Source: Nematopogon swammerdamellus (lineage: Eukaryota > Arthropoda > Insecta > Lepidoptera > Adelidae). Taken from it: a stretch of DNA of 64,000 bases. Below are positions 33,201 through 37,422 of the stretch, in pieces; position 1 is the first letter of the stretch, and each line of letters opens with the position of its first letter. The translations under genes and the position numbers were made by a program. The stretch lies in the NCBI GenBank assembly GCA_946902875.1, contig OX336343.1, positions 13,885,361-13,949,360 on the forward strand, in the 5' to 3' direction. Under the pieces are notes generated by a model. It had not been told where the DNA came from and ran no database searches. It worked only from the letters and a program-made list of their open reading frames with translations.

Positions 33201-35157
33201 GTTGATAAACTAATAAATAACTTATAGAAATCACTTATTCAACCCAGTATTTTCAAAATAAACTTGGCTTTAGCTAGATGCTACCTTCTTTTTATTTGTG
33301 AAACCTAACATAGTTGGCTACGTCACCCAACTATGTTAGACCCATCACACCTTGGTGAACTAGGTGCCATGTCAGTGCTTGCCCTATGGTTGTTCCGGCT
33401 ACTGGAGCGAAAACATGAACTCTTTTCAAAGCCGCTTTGACCGACCTCCATTCGGTGCGGTGGTGGTCTTTCCGGGAGGGTTAAACCCTACCACCTTACT
33501 AGGTGTAATTAACTCCGAAAATATACCTTACCACCAGGACCTACAAGCTGTTTTACAATACTGCAACACAAAATATAAAAACACATACTTCATGTGCGAG
33601 TACCCAACGATGCGAATAGTACAGAGTGCCAGCCGCATGTGTAATCCCGACAACTCTATTGCGTATGCCAGGAACAGACTTCCAATGAACATCAGAACAG
33701 CGTCCTAAAAATTATTCAAAGTTTTCCATGAATATTTATAATGCAAACAGTTCAAATTATGACAAAAACGTTCTTACCATAAACTAGCCATTTGAACTAT
33801 TATTTAGGAAGCAAAACTTGTAATAAGCATCAATCACATTTACATAGGTACCTACCATGTAGGTAATGCCTATATTTAACAAATTAATTTATTAATTTAT
33901 TAGAAAACAAACAGATTAATCACAAACAGATGAAACATATTAAGTTATGTATACAATGAAGTCTGGCCATCTTTTGTTTCCCTGCTAATCAGGGAAAATC
34001 ATTGTTTAGTGGGATCAACAATTTACCTGCTACTCGAAAACGGTGTAATGTGTATAATTTCAAAAGGTGAATGATCTAAACAGAGTTACTTAGTTGCTGA
34101 GGACTACTTCAAGTTTTCGTTACAAATGAATACAAAGTCCACTATCGATACCCCTCACTATACCCCTAGCTGGAGCCACTGGTCACACTCTCTTCCCAAT
34201 AACAAAAAGAAATAAATAAATGGCATACCGTGAAGTACGCCTCACAGGTGGATAAAGTATCGAGCACGCCCAGCATTGGAAAAGCGAACATTGGTATGAA
34301 GCATGTGATGGTGAGCGGTATGGCTTCCGTCACCCAGTATGTTGCCATTGTCATCATAACAAGACCGCAATATGACGACTTCTGAAAAATTTCATCACAT
34401 TTTGTAATGATTTAGAAGAATTTACAAAGAAGTACCAAATATTGTAGTGATTGCTGAAAACCGAAAACAGGTATAACTAAACGGTCAGAAGATCGGATGA
34501 AAATTCCAATATTATGGTCTACTTTCAAATAGGGGCCCAAAGGAAATGTAAACTGATTCTCTGAAATCGGAATACACGCCCCTAGAGTGCGGTCGACTAT
34601 TTTCCAATTGTCAATTTTATCTCCTTACGTTCGGCTATTCTGATCCTTAGTTACATTTTAATATTTACTGGATGTCGGGGAGCAAAGGTCGACTAACCTG
34701 CAAAGCAACTAGATAAGACACTCGTAACGATTGAAAAATTATGTACACACCTACACCTGCTGAGAACCGGTTTTGAAACTCTAGGTACTAAGTTGTTTTC
34801 TTCTTTTGTACAGTACAGTCTACAATCCAAAGGGAAGTCTCCGGTATGACACCTTCTCGGAGGTGATATTGGCTGATCGGAGCATGTTATCTGGCCACTT
34901 TGACTCGGTCACCAATACCGGATTACATACAGAAAGGAACATTTTCACCAAAATATTCAACTGGTTTTGCTTGTGTACTTTACCGACACGGGATCTTCAC
35001 CACCCATGGTTGGTACTATGGTGATTATTGCGAAGAAGATGGGAGCCAACACCAACACCAGCCCCCGCCAATAGGACTGTAGGAACTGCTTCGTCTTGTT
35101 CACGCACGACAGCTTCGGCTCTTCTGCTGAACTGTATTCCGATTGTTGGATTATCAT
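3139..35157 (-). CDS. Indy: Indy-like SLC13 sodium-coupled carboxylate transporter gene, nine exons, 3' part beyond window
   Basis: This is a multi-pass plasma-membrane transporter of the SLC13 (NaDC/Indy) family, which moves citrate and dicarboxylates with sodium. Exons, in transcript order: 35157-34984, 34381-34229, 33704-33589, 33032-32918, 32385-32271, 31119-31059, 4110-3985, 3821-3707, 3272-3139. All junctions read GT-AG on the minus strand and every phase is compatible, giving 369 codons plus two bases. Family hallmarks are WVTEAIPL (residues 74-81), the [13 protein letters not shown] block, a first sodium-site motif reading TNT rather than SNT (165-167), and [12 protein letters not shown] (225-236). 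The ATG is preceded in frame by TAA. The second SNT motif and the C-terminal helices are missing and must lie left of position 1. Introns are 163-1151 bp except intron 6, about 26.9 kb. The family is seen clearly; orthology to Drosophila Indy rather than a paralogue is inference. Confidence 0.92.
3707..3821 (-). CDS. Indy: Indy-like exon 8 (cytosolic loop)
   Basis: This 115-bp exon has acceptor ACCTTCAG and donor TAT|GTGAGT. It encodes [20 protein letters not shown] and then [18 protein letters not shown], matching the charged loop of the family that ends in (L)GPMS(Y/F).E. Intron 7 is only 163 bp. Confidence 0.9.
3985..4110 (-). CDS. Indy: Indy-like exon 7
   Basis: This 126-bp exon has acceptor GTCGCAG and donor CTCAG|GTTTG. 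It encodes [20 protein letters not shown] and then [21 protein letters not shown], corresponding to the helix after the GTGTN motif in SLC13 proteins. A 196-bp-arm hairpin lies only 50 bp upstream of its acceptor. Confidence 0.9.
4161..4566. repeat. Hairpin element beside exon 7 (196-bp arms, 14-bp loop)
   Basis: Positions 4161-4356 and 4371-4566 are reverse complements with only a few mismatches, for example near 4229/4498. The arms start at AAAAACCCGACTGCG, a sequence that also occurs as CGCAGTCGGGT at 13.56 kb. The left arm ends 51 bp from the acceptor of exon 7, so the hairpin sits in the pyrimidine-tract and branch-point neighbourhood of intron 6. Confidence 0.85.
4726..6139. mobile_element. 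Foldback element FB-1 built of ~68-bp repeats
   Basis: It begins ACTAGCTTTTGCTCGCGGCT and then runs about eleven ~68-bp units in one orientation (core GAGGCCGAAGGCCGAGCTGC) to about 5580. It folds at the short palindrome GTAACTAT-CGCCC-ATAGTTAC (5585-5605) and continues with the same unit inverted. A SINE fragment (5664-5760) is nested in the right arm. The right terminus is lost to the SINE at 6.17 kb. No transposase is present. The long inverted arms of tandem repeats resemble foldback or Galileo-type elements; the superfamily is not established. Confidence 0.75.
5664..5760 (-). mobile_element. SINE family A, partial, nested in FB-1
   Basis: It has a poly-T edge and then GACACGGTTGGCTACATCAC and CATCCGTGATGTCAGCCC, the 3' tail of family A read backwards. 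It is inserted in the right arm of the foldback element, so it is younger than that element. Confidence 0.75.
6167..6568 (-). mobile_element. SINE family B, full-length copy with tRNA-like head
   Basis: Read on the minus strand, it opens with a tRNA-like head. The A-box is GTGGCCGAGTGG and the B-box is GGTTCGAATCC (about 6500-6568). It then carries the core AGGTGGTAGG...GGTACCACC and the family tail ending GGATTACATAAAAAA. The head resembles a class II (Leu/Ser-type) tRNA but lacks a convincing acceptor stem, so it is a SINE promoter rather than a tRNA gene. Confidence 0.85.
6640..6727 (+). ncRNA. Hammerhead-ribozyme-like motif
   Basis: The order is GACGTC (6663-6668), a hairpin GAACT/AGTTC, CTGATGA (6692-6698), stem GCCCG/CGGGC, GAAA (6718-6721), CGTC (6722-6725). 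GACG pairs with CGTC as stem III, placing the predicted cleavage after GACGTC. Defects: one extra A between CTGATGA and stem II, and eight unpaired bases before stem I. Such motifs are known from Penelope-like retroelements. No Penelope reverse transcriptase is present here, so this is a candidate only. Confidence 0.4.
7290..7620 (-). pseudogene. Mariner transposase fragment (left half)
   Basis: The minus strand encodes the region around the second catalytic aspartate of a mariner-like transposase ([15 protein letters not shown], then [11 protein letters not shown]). It then jumps, through a deletion of the SPDLNPLD block, to the C-terminal [18 protein letters not shown] segment. A frameshift lies between the upstream [14 protein letters not shown] part and the DGCPTHY part. 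It is non-functional. Confidence 0.8.
7632..8030 (+). pseudogene. Mariner transposase fragment (right half)
   Basis: The plus strand carries the [20 protein letters not shown] block with the third catalytic position, then [23 protein letters not shown] fragment (7763-7912) interrupts it, and the C-terminal [11 protein letters not shown] segment follows. Together with the left half it holds both 3' portions but no N-terminal DNA-binding domain. Confidence 0.75.
7763..7912 (-). mobile_element. SINE family A, partial, inside the mariner
   Basis: A poly-T start is followed by GACATGGTTGGCTAATCACC and GTGCCACGTCAGTGCTTCCC, the family A tail on the minus strand, ending near CTATTTACATAG. It interrupts the right transposase half, so it inserted after or during the rearrangement. 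Confidence 0.8.
8748..9103. mobile_element. MITE with ~85-bp terminal inverted repeats
   Basis: The arms at about 8748-8834 and 9017-9103 pair with scattered mismatches; both contain TTTACGCCCTTTCCAA-like sequence near the ends. No transposase is encoded. The 151-codon frame across it is a by-product of low stop density. Confidence 0.75.
9300..11868 (+). repeat. 130-bp tandem repeat array, 20 units
   Basis: Twenty copies of a unit contain GAGGGTCTGATGATGGAGTC and GTTTGGACGAGTGTCCCATA. Spacing is 130 bp except for short units at about 9959-10080 (122) and 10991-11108 (117). Because 130 is not a multiple of three, overlapping open frames arise in all frames and carry no coding meaning. Variant patterns show higher-order blocks: 10500-10860 recurs at 11400-11760. 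The right edge abuts the Helitron fragment directly. Confidence 0.95.
11869..12251 (+). pseudogene. Helitron Rep/helicase C-terminal fragment, frameshifted
   Basis: The translation reads [36 protein letters not shown] and then, after a one-base loss near 12051, [20 protein letters not shown] and [20 protein letters not shown], ending at the stop 12249-12251. The HKMQG and YVALSR motifs are those of the Pif1-type helicase of Helitrons. Only the last ~125 residues remain. The upstream sequence has been replaced by the 130-bp array. Confidence 0.9.
12286..12830. repeat. Perfect palindrome with 260-bp arms and 25-bp loop
   Basis: Positions 12286-12545 and 12571-12830 are exact reverse complements in every segment I compared; the loop is 12546-12570. 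The left arm follows the Helitron stop codon by 35 bp, so the duplicated arm is probably the Helitron 3' untranslated region. No coding sequence is present. Confidence 0.9.
13330..13760. repeat. Dispersed repeat ending in an ACAT microsatellite and CGCAGTCGGGTAAAA
   Basis: It contains AACATACATACATACATAC-type repeats at 13496-13515 and the end segment CACATAACCCTCC...GCAGTCGGGT, which also ends the copies at 37.2-37.4 kb. After it comes the left part of a GGCGGTGCTAAA hairpin element interrupted by the insertion at 13766. Confidence 0.55.
13766..15488 (+). mobile_element. 1.72-kb terminal-inverted-repeat element carrying a nuclease-like relic
   Basis: The ends are AGTACAGGC at 13766 and GCCTGTACT ending at 15488, flanked by the direct repeat ATAAT (13761-13765 and 15489-15493). 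Similarity continues inward: GGTCAAACAAAT and CCTAACATTT recur inverted within ~75 bp of each end. It is inserted into the loop of a GGCGGTGC hairpin element. The superfamily is unknown to me. Confidence 0.7.
14220..15190 (+). pseudogene. Broken gene of the TGCD-type (XPG/PIN-like) family
   Basis: The frame from about 14262 reads [35 protein letters not shown] and [11 protein letters not shown]. The acidic pattern D.D ... TD.D ... GCD resembles 5'-nuclease (FEN1/XPG) active sites. Further pieces follow in shifted frames: [37 protein letters not shown], and a cysteine-rich end [15 protein letters not shown] then [17 protein letters not shown] near 15190. I recall similar anonymous arthropod and cnidarian proteins ending in a cysteine cluster. 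The nuclease assignment is inference. Several frameshifts make this copy dead. Confidence 0.55.
15820..16065 (+). mobile_element. Divergent SINE family A copy
   Basis: GGTGCGGTCAGGCTTTGGAT and GTTCGGATTCCA are followed by degraded family A tail pieces (CGAAGAAAACGGCTAT, ACTGGCATGGCACC). It is older than the copy at 16681. Confidence 0.5.
16180..16680. mobile_element. GGCGGTGCTAAA hairpin element
   Basis: The arms 16180-16331 and 16401-16552 are inverted copies with a ~69-bp loop. Next comes a block with AATCGCTCGGCCTTCGGCCT that itself folds (GGAATCGC/GCGATTCC). Related copies lie at 24.50-24.87 kb and, split by an insertion, at 13.73/15.49-15.68 kb. Confidence 0.75.
16681..17026 (+). mobile_element. 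SINE family A, full-length, tRNA-like boxes with a 5S rRNA segment
   Basis: The order is a tRNA A-box-like TAGCTCAGTGG (16689-16699), a stretch matching the middle of 5S rRNA (TTAAGCAACGCTGGGTGCGG, then CAGTACTTAGATGGGTGACC, 16729-16772), and a B-box GGTTCGGATTCC (16793-16804). A core GGTGGTAGGGTTTAACC...GGTACCACCGCACTG and the family tail follow. Pol III transcription from the internal boxes is expected by analogy. Confidence 0.8.
17025..17225 (+). repeat. Three iterations of a ~48-bp motif after the SINE
   Basis: Copies start near 17025, 17117 and 17180, each containing TTAGTAGAAYGGAYAGACAT and GTTACGGAACCCTAC-like sequence. They read in frame as [18 protein letters not shown] peptides, but no protein family is suggested. 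Confidence 0.6.
17340..18350. repeat. Dispersed ~1-kb repeat, copy 1
   Basis: It is matched by 24880-25620. Shared segments include TCGGCCCACAATTGACGGAG, ACGATGGGTTTATCATGTG and CATCACAAATGTTTTGCTGA. The tail with GAATTGAGAACCTCCTCC recurs again at 18.3 and 19.8 kb. It is a common lepidopteran interspersed repeat; the class was not assigned. Confidence 0.65.
18351..19840. other. Unassigned intron DNA with repeat pieces
   Basis: It contains a CAGA microsatellite (about 19614-19641) followed by GGGTCCC...CGGGACCCTAAAAA, the end of a microsatellite-associated repeat, and a second GAACCTCCTCC tail at about 19785. No credible coding sequence was found. Confidence 0.45.
19855..20460 (-). pseudogene. 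R4/Dong-like LINE reverse transcriptase C-terminal fragment
   Basis: The minus strand reads [60 protein letters not shown] and [20 protein letters not shown], ending in a stop at 19855. The LDRK.R.L.....HHP....RLY.PRK.GGRG pattern is characteristic of the region after the reverse transcriptase in R4/Dong-type elements. It follows the CR1-like sequence directly in the same orientation, with the junction near 20440-20460. Confidence 0.75.
20433..20900 (-). pseudogene. CR1-like ORF2 C-terminal part, after a frameshift
   Basis: The minus strand reads [20 protein letters not shown] and then [31 protein letters not shown], and [20 protein letters not shown]. This is the usual C-terminal region of CR1/Jockey-group ORF2. 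It is shifted relative to the reverse transcriptase frame that ends at 20894. The 3' untranslated region is replaced by the R4/Dong-like fragment. Confidence 0.85.
20894..22447 (-). CDS. CR1-like LINE ORF2, reverse transcriptase part
   Basis: 517 codons encode an intact reverse transcriptase core: [59 protein letters not shown] and the catalytic SLFADDVKL. The region before it carries the linker typical of CR1-group ORF2. It lies in the same frame as the endonuclease part upstream, separated by a single TAG at 22460-22462 (probably CAG originally). It is a retrotransposon protein, not a host gene. Clade assignment (CR1 group rather than Jockey) is by motif impression. Confidence 0.9.
   Translation of the reverse strand: MGKSDHVCLYFQIQYQNNVNTTHNPEPRRALHNIDYEKLRTDLNSDLDINLHDADAQIKWSTFEKIMHINIEKHAPLMQHRKQRNKPWIDAETIALIKTKSKLWKTYTKNKTTANYQEYRLLNNKCVALTRRRRSEFESRIVLSGQKTFYAHMRSQISSKVTIPPAMRDAQGNMTVDPKTIANCFADEFHKAYSHEPAIIASVALDPLRRVTNSISDIIFSQDSVQSALNNINPASSSGPDGLPGAVLKKCSDIVLPAIHDITMSSFESGIVPMNWKHSIVTPVYKKGDKMMATNYRPISLTSIVCKCMERIIANKLQGFLKSENIIPYQQHGFVPNRSTISNLLLCLNYWTKQFDAKIPVDVIYLDFEKAFDTVPHRRLLAKLEHLGIRGKLLTWLENYLTGRTYQVRVGGLLSDVRKVLSGVPQGSVLAPTLFGIFISDLPQPLGISTSLFADDVKLTADAVLNCGILREALDEITKWTQDWIIKTNPNKCTVLHLGRNNPKHDYQLGLMTLTLV
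22460..23125 (-). CDS. CR1-like LINE ORF2, endonuclease part
   Basis: It encodes an apurinic-type endonuclease domain: [60 protein letters not shown] and [19 protein letters not shown]. The frame opens two bases after the ORF1 stop without an ATG, suggesting coupled translation in the active parent. A single in-frame stop separates it from the reverse transcriptase. Confidence 0.88.
   Translation of the reverse strand: MPISWPFITITLLYTNLDSLPPKFDLLLLEINMKKPTIVILVETWLKRADRSGTYHIPGYTLFRHDRKHHSKKRGGGIAMYISNHINGIPVAANVNTRYTLDSVEALYVDIRVSQHHFLLVGVYRPDHSDWQQHDHSLYNNLKLAAENNTVVIAGDFNYRNIIWPLTASQRCDASAELFQDMFLDSSLAQLVTQPTRFRENNTPSLLDLILCNDECLITNL
23128..23847 (-). CDS. CR1-like LINE ORF1 with PHD-like zinc finger
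   Basis: The true start is the ATG at 23845-23847 ([14 protein letters not shown]), giving about 239 residues. A C-x2-C zinc cluster (CFTC, CDGC, CIKC, CSGC) forms a PHD-like finger in the first ~55 residues. A coiled stretch ([19 protein letters not shown]) follows, and then a nucleic-acid-binding region ([33 protein letters not shown]) like that of LINE ORF1 proteins. The reading frame is intact. Confidence 0.85.
   Translation of the reverse strand: MAKCFTCEKVLGNDAVVCDGCKRELCIKCSEMSAMEARCMASKTARVLMFLCSGCKVGLFQVPQLIKSIAQLRLEVAALTKNKVNNPVATDPSEEIIKEIKERDYRIRNVIAYNIPECSTGSVSDKVKSDEEKINESFTGAIDDPKSKILKVIRLGKPGDKPRPVKIVFKSRLDARNVLRNKNKITGSISVASDRTPMERNQWLELRKELAARTEAGEIDLTIKYIRGSPTIVKIPKNE
23848..24180 (-). 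other. Probable 5' untranslated region of the CR1-like LINE
   Basis: It lies upstream of the ORF1 start in the direction of the element. No target duplication was recognised, so the left boundary is approximate. Sequence near 24157-24178 (TTTAATTTCCACTAG) is the inverse of TAGTGGAAATAAA at 19845. Confidence 0.4.
24500..24870. mobile_element. GGCGGTGCTAAA hairpin element, second copy
   Basis: Inverted arms of about 70-80 bp around 24520-24600 and 24660-24735 contain CCCTAGAGTTGAAGGCGGTG. The GC hairpin AATCGCTCGACCTTCGGCCT follows, as in the 16.2-kb copy. Confidence 0.7.
24880..25624. repeat. Dispersed ~1-kb repeat, copy 2
   Basis: It is colinear with 17340-18130, with small indels including a local duplication around 24920-24960. 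It is interrupted on the right by the piggyBac-like insertion at TTAA (25625-25628). Confidence 0.65.
25629..26933 (+). mobile_element. Internally deleted piggyBac-like element
   Basis: The left end TTAA|CACGTTGAACGCC and right end GGCGTTGAACGTG|TAAG show piggyBac-style termini; the right TTAA has lost a base. CACCGGTG palindromes recur near both ends (25651, 26822, 26870). The internal region keeps only transposase N- and C-terminal pieces. The element is about 1.3 kb, against more than 2 kb for autonomous members. Confidence 0.75.
25989..26384 (+). pseudogene. piggyBac transposase remnant, N- and C-terminal pieces
   Basis: From the ATG at 25989 it reads [20 protein letters not shown], and in a shifted frame [20 protein letters not shown] then [11 protein letters not shown]. 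This passes straight into the C-terminal cysteine-rich domain [27 protein letters not shown] and [18 protein letters not shown]. The CxxC, YC, CxxC...H pattern is that of the piggyBac C-terminal zinc domain. The catalytic aspartate core is deleted. Confidence 0.8.
27000..27180 (+). repeat. Microsatellite-associated interspersed repeat, copy 2
   Basis: It has TTGTTATATCCGC, GAGATACAGCCCTCGGA and GGACGGACGGACAGAC, then GGCTTCCGTACAGGGATACG. It matches the copies at 1.2 and 57.8 kb. Confidence 0.6.
27376..27688 (+). mobile_element. SINE family A copy with tRNA/5S-like head
   Basis: TAGCTCAGTGG (27384-27394) is followed by the 5S-like CTGGGCGCGGTCAACACTTG then GATGGGTGACCGCT (27407-27440), the B-box GGTTCGGATTCC (27462-27473), the core, and the tail ending in an A-run. 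It confirms the composite head seen at 16.7 kb, although the 5S part is shorter. Confidence 0.8.
27689..28165 (+). repeat. Purine-rich (GGGA/GAGG) tract and conserved tail
   Basis: About 400 bp of nearly pure G and A, then AGAATATAAGAGAAGCGA and TTTAAATCAGATTTACT. The same order of SINE A tail, purine tract and tail is seen at 52.77-53.41 kb, so this is a composite repeat. Confidence 0.65.
28262..28745. other. Unassigned CpG-containing intron DNA
   Basis: Overlapping open frames of 60-74 codons exist on both strands around 28440-28700, but none has a recognisable motif. Nothing further is seen. Confidence 0.3.
28751..29072 (-). mobile_element. SINE family A tail with the alternative head
   Basis: Minus orientation. 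A poly-T is followed by the tail and core (GGTGGTACCAACC, CCTACCACC). Instead of the tRNA/5S head there is TTAGTCGCCTTTTACGACAT and TACCGGCCCCACA. The same head is joined to the same tail at 52.77 kb. Confidence 0.75.
29125..29462 (+). repeat. TG microsatellite plus two tandem ~155-bp copies
   Basis: A (TG)n run at 29129-29163 is followed by two copies, from about 29164 and 29320, each with CGCTCAACCGATTTCGTT-like sequence and ATAAGGGTAGCYGTCATACA. Confidence 0.7.
30039..30260 (-). pseudogene. Short open frame encoding a complete PHD-type finger
   Basis: The minus strand reads [40 protein letters not shown] and [10 protein letters not shown], then a stop. The C-x2-C, C-x2-C, H-x2-C, C-x2-C spacing is that of a PHD finger. 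There is no ATG at the head, and a TAA lies about 11 codons before ICPP. Similar fingers open ORF1 proteins of insect LINEs, so this is most likely a retrotransposon fragment. A nested host exon is less likely. Confidence 0.5.
30362..30470 (+). mobile_element. SINE family A, short deleted copy
   Basis: GTTTTCCGTCCAGTTCAGTG, GGAAGCACTGACATGGCACC, and an abrupt jump to TTTCCATAAAATAAAATAAA. The internal part of the tail is deleted. Confidence 0.65.
31059..31119 (-). CDS. Indy: Indy-like exon 6 (GTGTN motif)
   Basis: This 61-bp exon encodes [20 protein letters not shown], the glycine-rich GG.GTL.GTG.N segment diagnostic of SLC13 transporters. The acceptor is TTTCAG and the donor is AATC|GTAAGT. 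The split serine codon TC/G is completed only by the exon at 4110, about 27 kb away, which shows that the two exon clusters belong to one gene. Confidence 0.93.
31376..31598 (+). mobile_element. SINE family A, head-less copy in intron 5
   Basis: It starts at the core (AGGTGGTAGGGTTTATCCCG, GGTATCACCGCACTG), runs through the whole tail, and ends CCATAAAAAAAA. It lies between exons 6 and 5 of the transporter gene. Confidence 0.8.
32271..32385 (-). CDS. Indy: Indy-like exon 5
   Basis: This 115-bp exon (38 codons plus one base) encodes [20 protein letters not shown] and then [19 protein letters not shown]. The first half is a polar loop, the part of SLC13 proteins that varies most in length; the second half returns to the membrane and leads into the GG.GTL motif. 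The acceptor is TTGCAG and the donor ATTG|GTGAGG. Confidence 0.9.
32465..32700 (+). mobile_element. SINE-like element C with tRNA-like head and poly-C end, intron 4
   Basis: A-box-like GGTAGCCTAGGGG and B-box GGTTCGAATCC (about 32519-32529) indicate a tRNA-derived head. The body differs from families A and B. It ends in a run of about 20 C residues (32676-32698). It is located in intron 4 of the transporter. Confidence 0.55.
32918..33032 (-). CDS. Indy: Indy-like exon 4 (first sodium-site motif)
   Basis: This 115-bp exon encodes [20 protein letters not shown] and continues [18 protein letters not shown]. The TNT triplet at residues 165-167 occupies the position of the first SNT motif that binds sodium in this family, a conservative Ser-to-Thr change. 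The acceptor is GGACCAG and the donor GAG|GTATGT, ending in phase 0. Confidence 0.92.
33285..33508 (-). mobile_element. SINE family A, degenerate copy in intron 3
   Basis: The minus strand carries tail and core pieces: CATAGTTGGCTACGTCACC, GTGCCATGTCAGTGCTTGCC and CGGTGCGGTGG, then GTTAAACCCTACCACC. Confidence 0.7.
33589..33704 (-). CDS. Indy: Indy-like exon 3
   Basis: The exon is 116 bp (38 codons plus two bases). The acceptor is TTTTTAG and the donor is AA|GTATGTG. It encodes [20 protein letters not shown] followed by LHMRLAL, matching the SLC13 block that contains the GSL and AIE residues near the substrate site. The split codon AA/G restores Lys148 with exon 4. Confidence 0.92.
34229..34381 (-). 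CDS. Indy: Indy-like exon 2
   Basis: This is a 51-codon exon in phase 0 at both ends, with acceptor TTTTTCAG and donor ACG|GTATGC. It encodes [10 protein letters not shown] followed by the family signature [17 protein letters not shown], the highly conserved second helix region of SLC13 proteins. It joins exon 1 without disrupting the frame. Confidence 0.93.
34815..34935 (+). mobile_element. SINE family B tail in intron 1
   Basis: GGGAAGTCTCCGGTATGACA, CTTCTCGGAGGTGATATTGG and TACCGGATTACATA match the end of family B. It lies 50 bp downstream, in transcript sense, of the exon 1 donor. Confidence 0.75.
34984..35157 (-). CDS. Indy: Indy-like exon 1 (start codon, first membrane helix)
   Basis: This exon holds 58 codons beginning [11 protein letters not shown] hydrophilic cytosolic leader of about 34 residues precedes the first hydrophobic helix ([16 protein letters not shown]) and a PTMGG turn. 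The donor is TCG|GTAAAG in phase 0. An in-frame TAA lies four codons upstream of the ATG, so no longer N-terminus is possible in this exon. The untranslated leader continues rightward; its 5' end was not located. Confidence 0.9.
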
Positions 35158-36175
35158 GGCTGTAGTTTATTTTCTACATATTTTTTGGGTTGACGCATTC
35201 AGTCCATTTCAGAGCGAGACTGCACGCGCCAGTCCCAAACGTTCTCGGCCAAAAGGACCGCGAAAATAAATCATGGTGAGTCTAGTTTAACTCAAATGTT
35301 AACCAATATCCATGGTAGACTAAAAATGTATCACATTTTTAGTCTGCTATGTACATACCGGTAAATACATGTTTTTTAAGAACATACACTTCTTATTCAC
35401 TCTATTGATGTCATAAGACAGGGATAGGACCAAAACATCTTGCCATGGACATGAACTTAAAACGGAAACATTGTTCATTATCATTACAAATAACAAGAAC
35501 TTCCCCGGAGACGTCAGTCCGCCTATAAGTCGGATTGGTAGCTCTTCGGGATGAAATTGGAAGTACCCGAGACTTAAAGAGTTTGAAGCCAACAAATTGA
35601 GACAATACATCGGACATACATCGGAAGTTAACACATATTAATCCTGTAATCCTGTCATTCAGTTGATTGTGTTGCACAACGGTACCACCGATCGATGTAC
35701 ATAATAATGTAAGTTTATTAGGTATATGCATATGGGTGTCCAATAAACCTTGTCTGACCTTATACCTGGTGATAGGTCTGGTCACGTACTATCATAATAA
35801 CAAAACATGACCTCAGTAAAAACCGCGCCGTTTTCGAGATATTGACACTTTTTAAAATTTATAACAAATCTGCACCATACGGCGGTTTTTTAAATGCTGT
35901 GCCTACAAATGGCAATTTTTTCCTTTTCTTTTTTTATTGTGATTACCAAGGAGTAATGCTATCGAAAAAAGTAAATAAATATTTCAAAGTCACTAATGCG
36001 TTCAAGTAAAAAAAAAATGTATGATACAATGTGGCCCCTAATCTAGAAAACTTGACTGTTTCATTCCAATTATAAAATGGTATGCAACATCTTAATCAGA
36101 CATTTAGAAAAAAAAATATTACTGTTCTCATAAATCAGGGACCCATTTTTATTTATTACGTAATATGACAATTTC
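35158..36175 (-). other. Upstream flank of the transporter gene
   Basis: The sequence just right of the ATG is presumably 5' untranslated leader; its extent is unknown. No TATA-type core promoter is evident on the minus strand. From about 35795 to 36170 the DNA is AT-rich with no recognised element. Confidence 0.35.
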
Positions 36176-37060
36176 GAAGGCCGAGCTGCGTTCAGGAAGA
36201 CCATAAACCTTCTCGAAGAAAGAAAGTAACAGAGGGCGAGGCCGAAGGCCGAGCTGCGTTCAGGAAGACGATAAACCTTTTCGAAGACAGTAAGTTACTA
36301 TGGGCGAGGCCGAAGTCCGAGCTGCGTTCAGGAAGAGGATAACCTTTTCGAAGAAAGTAAGTAACAGAGGCCGAGGCCGAAGGCTGAGCTGCGTTCAGGA
36401 AGACCATAAAACTTCTCGAATAAAGTAAGTAACAAAGGGCGAGACCGAAGGCCGAACTGCGTTCAGGAAGACTATAAACCTTCTCGAAGAAAGTAAGTAA
36501 CATAGGGCGAGGCCGAAGGCCGAGCTGCGTTCAGGAAGACGATAAACCTTTTCAAAGACAGTTAGTAACTATGGGCGAGGCCGAAGACCGAGCTGCGTTC
36601 AGGAAGAGGATGGTTTATCCTCTTCCTGAACGCAGCTCGGAGCTCATCTTTAAGAAAGTAAGTAACAAAGGGCGAGTCCGAAGGCCGAGCTGCTTTCAGG
36701 AAGACCATAAATCTTCTCGAAGATAGTAACTTTTTTGTTACTTATGTTCTTCGAAAAGGTTTATCCTCTTCCTGAACACATCTCGGCCTTCCGCCTCGCC
36801 AATAGTTACTTACTGTCTTCGAGAAGGTTTATCGTCTTCCTGAACGCTGCTCGGCCTTCGGCCTCGCCCTTTGTTACTTGCTTTCTTCGAGAAGGTTTAT
36901 GGTTTCCTGAACGCAGCTCGGCTTCGGCCTCGCCCTTTGTTACTTACTTTCTTCGAGAAGGTTTATAGTTTTCCCGAACGCAACTCGGCCGTCGGCCTCG
37001 CCCTTAGTTACTTACTTTCTTTGAGTAGGTTTATCGTCTTCCTGAACGCAACTCATTCAC
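36176..37060. mobile_element. Foldback array FB-2
   Basis: Units with GAGGCCGAAGGCCGAGCTGC run in one orientation from 36176 and invert at a perfect hairpin, arms 36588-36611 and 36617-36640. More units follow in mixed order, then mostly inverted ones to about 37060. The terminal sequence seen in FB-1 and FB-4 is missing on both sides, so the copy is truncated. Confidence 0.75.
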
Positions 37061-37195
37061 AAACTTTCGCGTTTATAATATTAGTAGGATGTATTTTGGG
37101 TAGATTTGGAGTGAGGCCTGATTTTATAGAAATTATTCCCAATTATCGGATGCATGCAAGCAAATCCGAAAGCAACAGCTACCAACGATATCTCA

Positions 37196-37422
37196 TATTA
37201 TGATAAGTAGTTTCGAAGTTATGAGAGAACAGATGAACATACATACATATATACATACCGGTCAAACACATAACTCTCCTTTTCGCTTCGCCGTAGTCGG
37301 GTAAAAATTATGATAAATAGTTTCGAAGTTATGAGGGAACAGATGAACATACATACATACATACATAAAGGTCAAACACATAACTCTCCTTTTCGCTTCG
37401 CCGTAGTCGGGTAAAAATAATA
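37196..37422 (+). repeat. Two direct ~110-bp copies with ACAT microsatellites
   Basis: The copies at about 37200-37308 and 37309-37422 share GTAGTTTCGAAGTTATGAG-like sequence, an (ACAT)n run, and CGCTTCGCCGTAGTCGGGTA. The difference in ACAT number suggests slippage after duplication. Confidence 0.75.
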